In this document: positions 62,925 to 64,000 of the stretch, in pieces
Numbering within the stretch: the first letter of the stretch is position 1
Layout: each line of letters opens with the position of its first letter
Origin: Aphelocoma coerulescens
Taxonomy: Eukaryota > Chordata > Aves > Passeriformes > Corvidae
Assembly (NCBI RefSeq): GCF_041296385.1
Contig: NW_027184084.1
Coordinates: forward strand, 2,790,001-2,854,000
Length of the DNA stretch: 64,000 nucleotides
Direction: 5' to 3'
Program-made: the position numbers and the translations under genes
Notes under the pieces: generated by a model
Seen by the model: only the letters and a program-made list of their open reading frames with translations
What the model was told of the DNA's origin: nothing
Database searches by the model: none

Positions 62925-64000
62925 TATTCCAGCAGACCAGACCTGAAGGACATGCCTCCAGAAGATCCAGATTGGAAGCTGTATACAGACAAGAGCAGCT
63001 TCGTGCAAGATGGCAAACAGATGACAAGTTATGCAGTGACAACCATGAACCAGGTAATCCAGGCAAAGGCCTTGACATCAGATGTATCATCACAGAAAGC
63101 TGAACTGATTCCACAAAGAGCTCTAGAACTGAGCAGAGGAAAGAAGGTAAAATATGGACTAATACCACTCCTGAATTAGGAAATCATTTTGCTGAAGAAA
63201 TAGTAAAAGGGGCTGCAGAAAAAGGCATCTTAACAGTGGTGCCACAGAAGGAAATTGATTTGTCAAGATTTGCCCCAAAGTATGTTCAGAAAGAACACCA
63301 GTTAATTGAGTCCCTTAAGGCTGAAATCAAAGAAAGCGAATGGGCTATTACACCAGTAGGACAGATGGTAGTCCCACTGAAGCGAGAACATGAAACCACC
63401 CATAGGGGAACAGAAAACCTTTTGAAACATCTGAAGAAGGTAGTAATAGAAAGGGAAATTACTGATACTGTACAATCTATAGTAAGCAAATGTGAAATCT
63501 ACTGTAGAAACAACCCCAAAATAAGCAAAGAGTTGTGTTAGAAATAACAGAGACAGGGGATTTTCCTGGAGAGTATTGGAAAATAGATTTTGCTGAGTTA
63601 CCATGCAAAAAAGGATACAGGTATGTATTGGATTTTGTTGACACTTTCAATGGATGGCCTGAAGCTTACCCCTGTTGCACTAACACAGCAAAAGAAGTGG
63701 TGAAAGTTTTGCTCAATCATTTAATTCCAAGGTTTGGGGTTCCTTTGGGGTTGGTCCCGCAGTAATCGGGGAAGTTAGTAAAATTTTGGGAATTGTTTGG
63801 GATCTGAAAATTCCCTACATACCCCAGACGAGTGGTAAGGCTGAACATGTGCATGAAAAGCTCAAAACACAGATTAGTAAAATTTTTCAAATCATCCATG
63901 ACATGGGTTCAGGCCTTGCCTATAGCCTTACTGAGAATACACATACAACCAAGGCAGAGAGACAATATAAATCCTTATGAAATATTGCATGGCAGGTCAT
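62925..64000 (+). pseudogene. pol: ERV-11 RNase H-integrase (runs off window)
   Basis: Class I (gammaretrovirus-like) pol. RNase H begins near 62950 (DWKLYTDKSSFV) and breaks after 63179. The integrase zinc region at 63236-63541 has the H-x3-H part in KREHETTHRG and a C-x2-C part damaged near 63490-63540. The core starts WKIDFAELP near 63580. The second catalytic Asp region is missing at about 63755, where the frame breaks, and the third catalytic region reads SGKAEHVHEKL. It continues past 64000. Confidence 0.78.

Overview
This window is avian repeat DNA, almost certainly from a songbird-like genome. It contains a 3' fragment of a CR1 LINE (61390-62110), a retroviral transmembrane gene of alpharetrovirus type, and many LTR families of avian ERV style. 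I find no host protein-coding gene and no rRNA or tRNA gene. Eleven or more endogenous retroviruses (ERVs) and several solo LTRs are packed into 64 kb and nested up to four levels deep. That density suggests a non-recombining compartment such as the W chromosome, but this is inference: no W gene is visible.

Layout. ERV-1 (-, 1-3141) has gag, leader, PBS and 5' LTR, and runs off the left edge. ERV-2 (+, 3347-12265) is a complete gammaretrovirus-like provirus with two 466-bp LTRs that I read as identical, a 4-bp target duplication, a His-type primer site, gag, an intact pol, an extra 216-codon cysteine-rich reading frame between pol and env, and env with one stop codon. It sits inside an older gag-region relic (3142-3346 and 12266-12400). 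LTR-G copy 1 (12952-13368) abuts ERV-3 (-, 13369-15625; gag and 5' LTR). ERV-4 (+, about 18108-23600, Trp-type primer site) is split in gag by ERV-5 (-, 18699-23153), a pol-less element pairing a betaretrovirus-like gag with an alpharetrovirus-like env. ERV-6 (-, 24048-38046) is a betaretrovirus-like provirus with a -1 frameshift signal and one dUTPase-like/PR/RT/RNase H/IN frame; its integrase is split by ERV-7 (+, 25581-32205), an env-less ERVL-type provirus.

From 38 to 44 kb the DNA is quieter and AT-rich, with a TTAAGTTTAAGT-type repeat field, two solo LTRs and one candidate LTR. From 44.5 to 53.6 kb an old gag relic (ERV-9, -) is split by ERV-8 (+, 44886-51811). The 5' LTR of ERV-8 is split by LTR-D1, which is split by LTR-B1. 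ERV-10 (-, 54149-59290) is a decayed betaretrovirus-like element with damaged protease and RT motifs and a solo LTR-F in RNase H. The right end holds LTR-D3, the CR1 fragment and ERV-11 (+, pol relic) with solo LTR-G copy 2.

How the parts work together. Each ERV is a former self-contained unit: LTR promoter and poly(A) signal, tRNA primer site, gag/pol/env, polypurine tract. Only ERV-2 looks young enough that its reading frames may reflect a recently active virus. Two cross-cutting observations stand out: the unexplained cysteine-rich ORF in ERV-2, and four LTR families whose 3' ends, fixed by target duplications and in three cases by the interrupted reading frame, are not the canonical CA.
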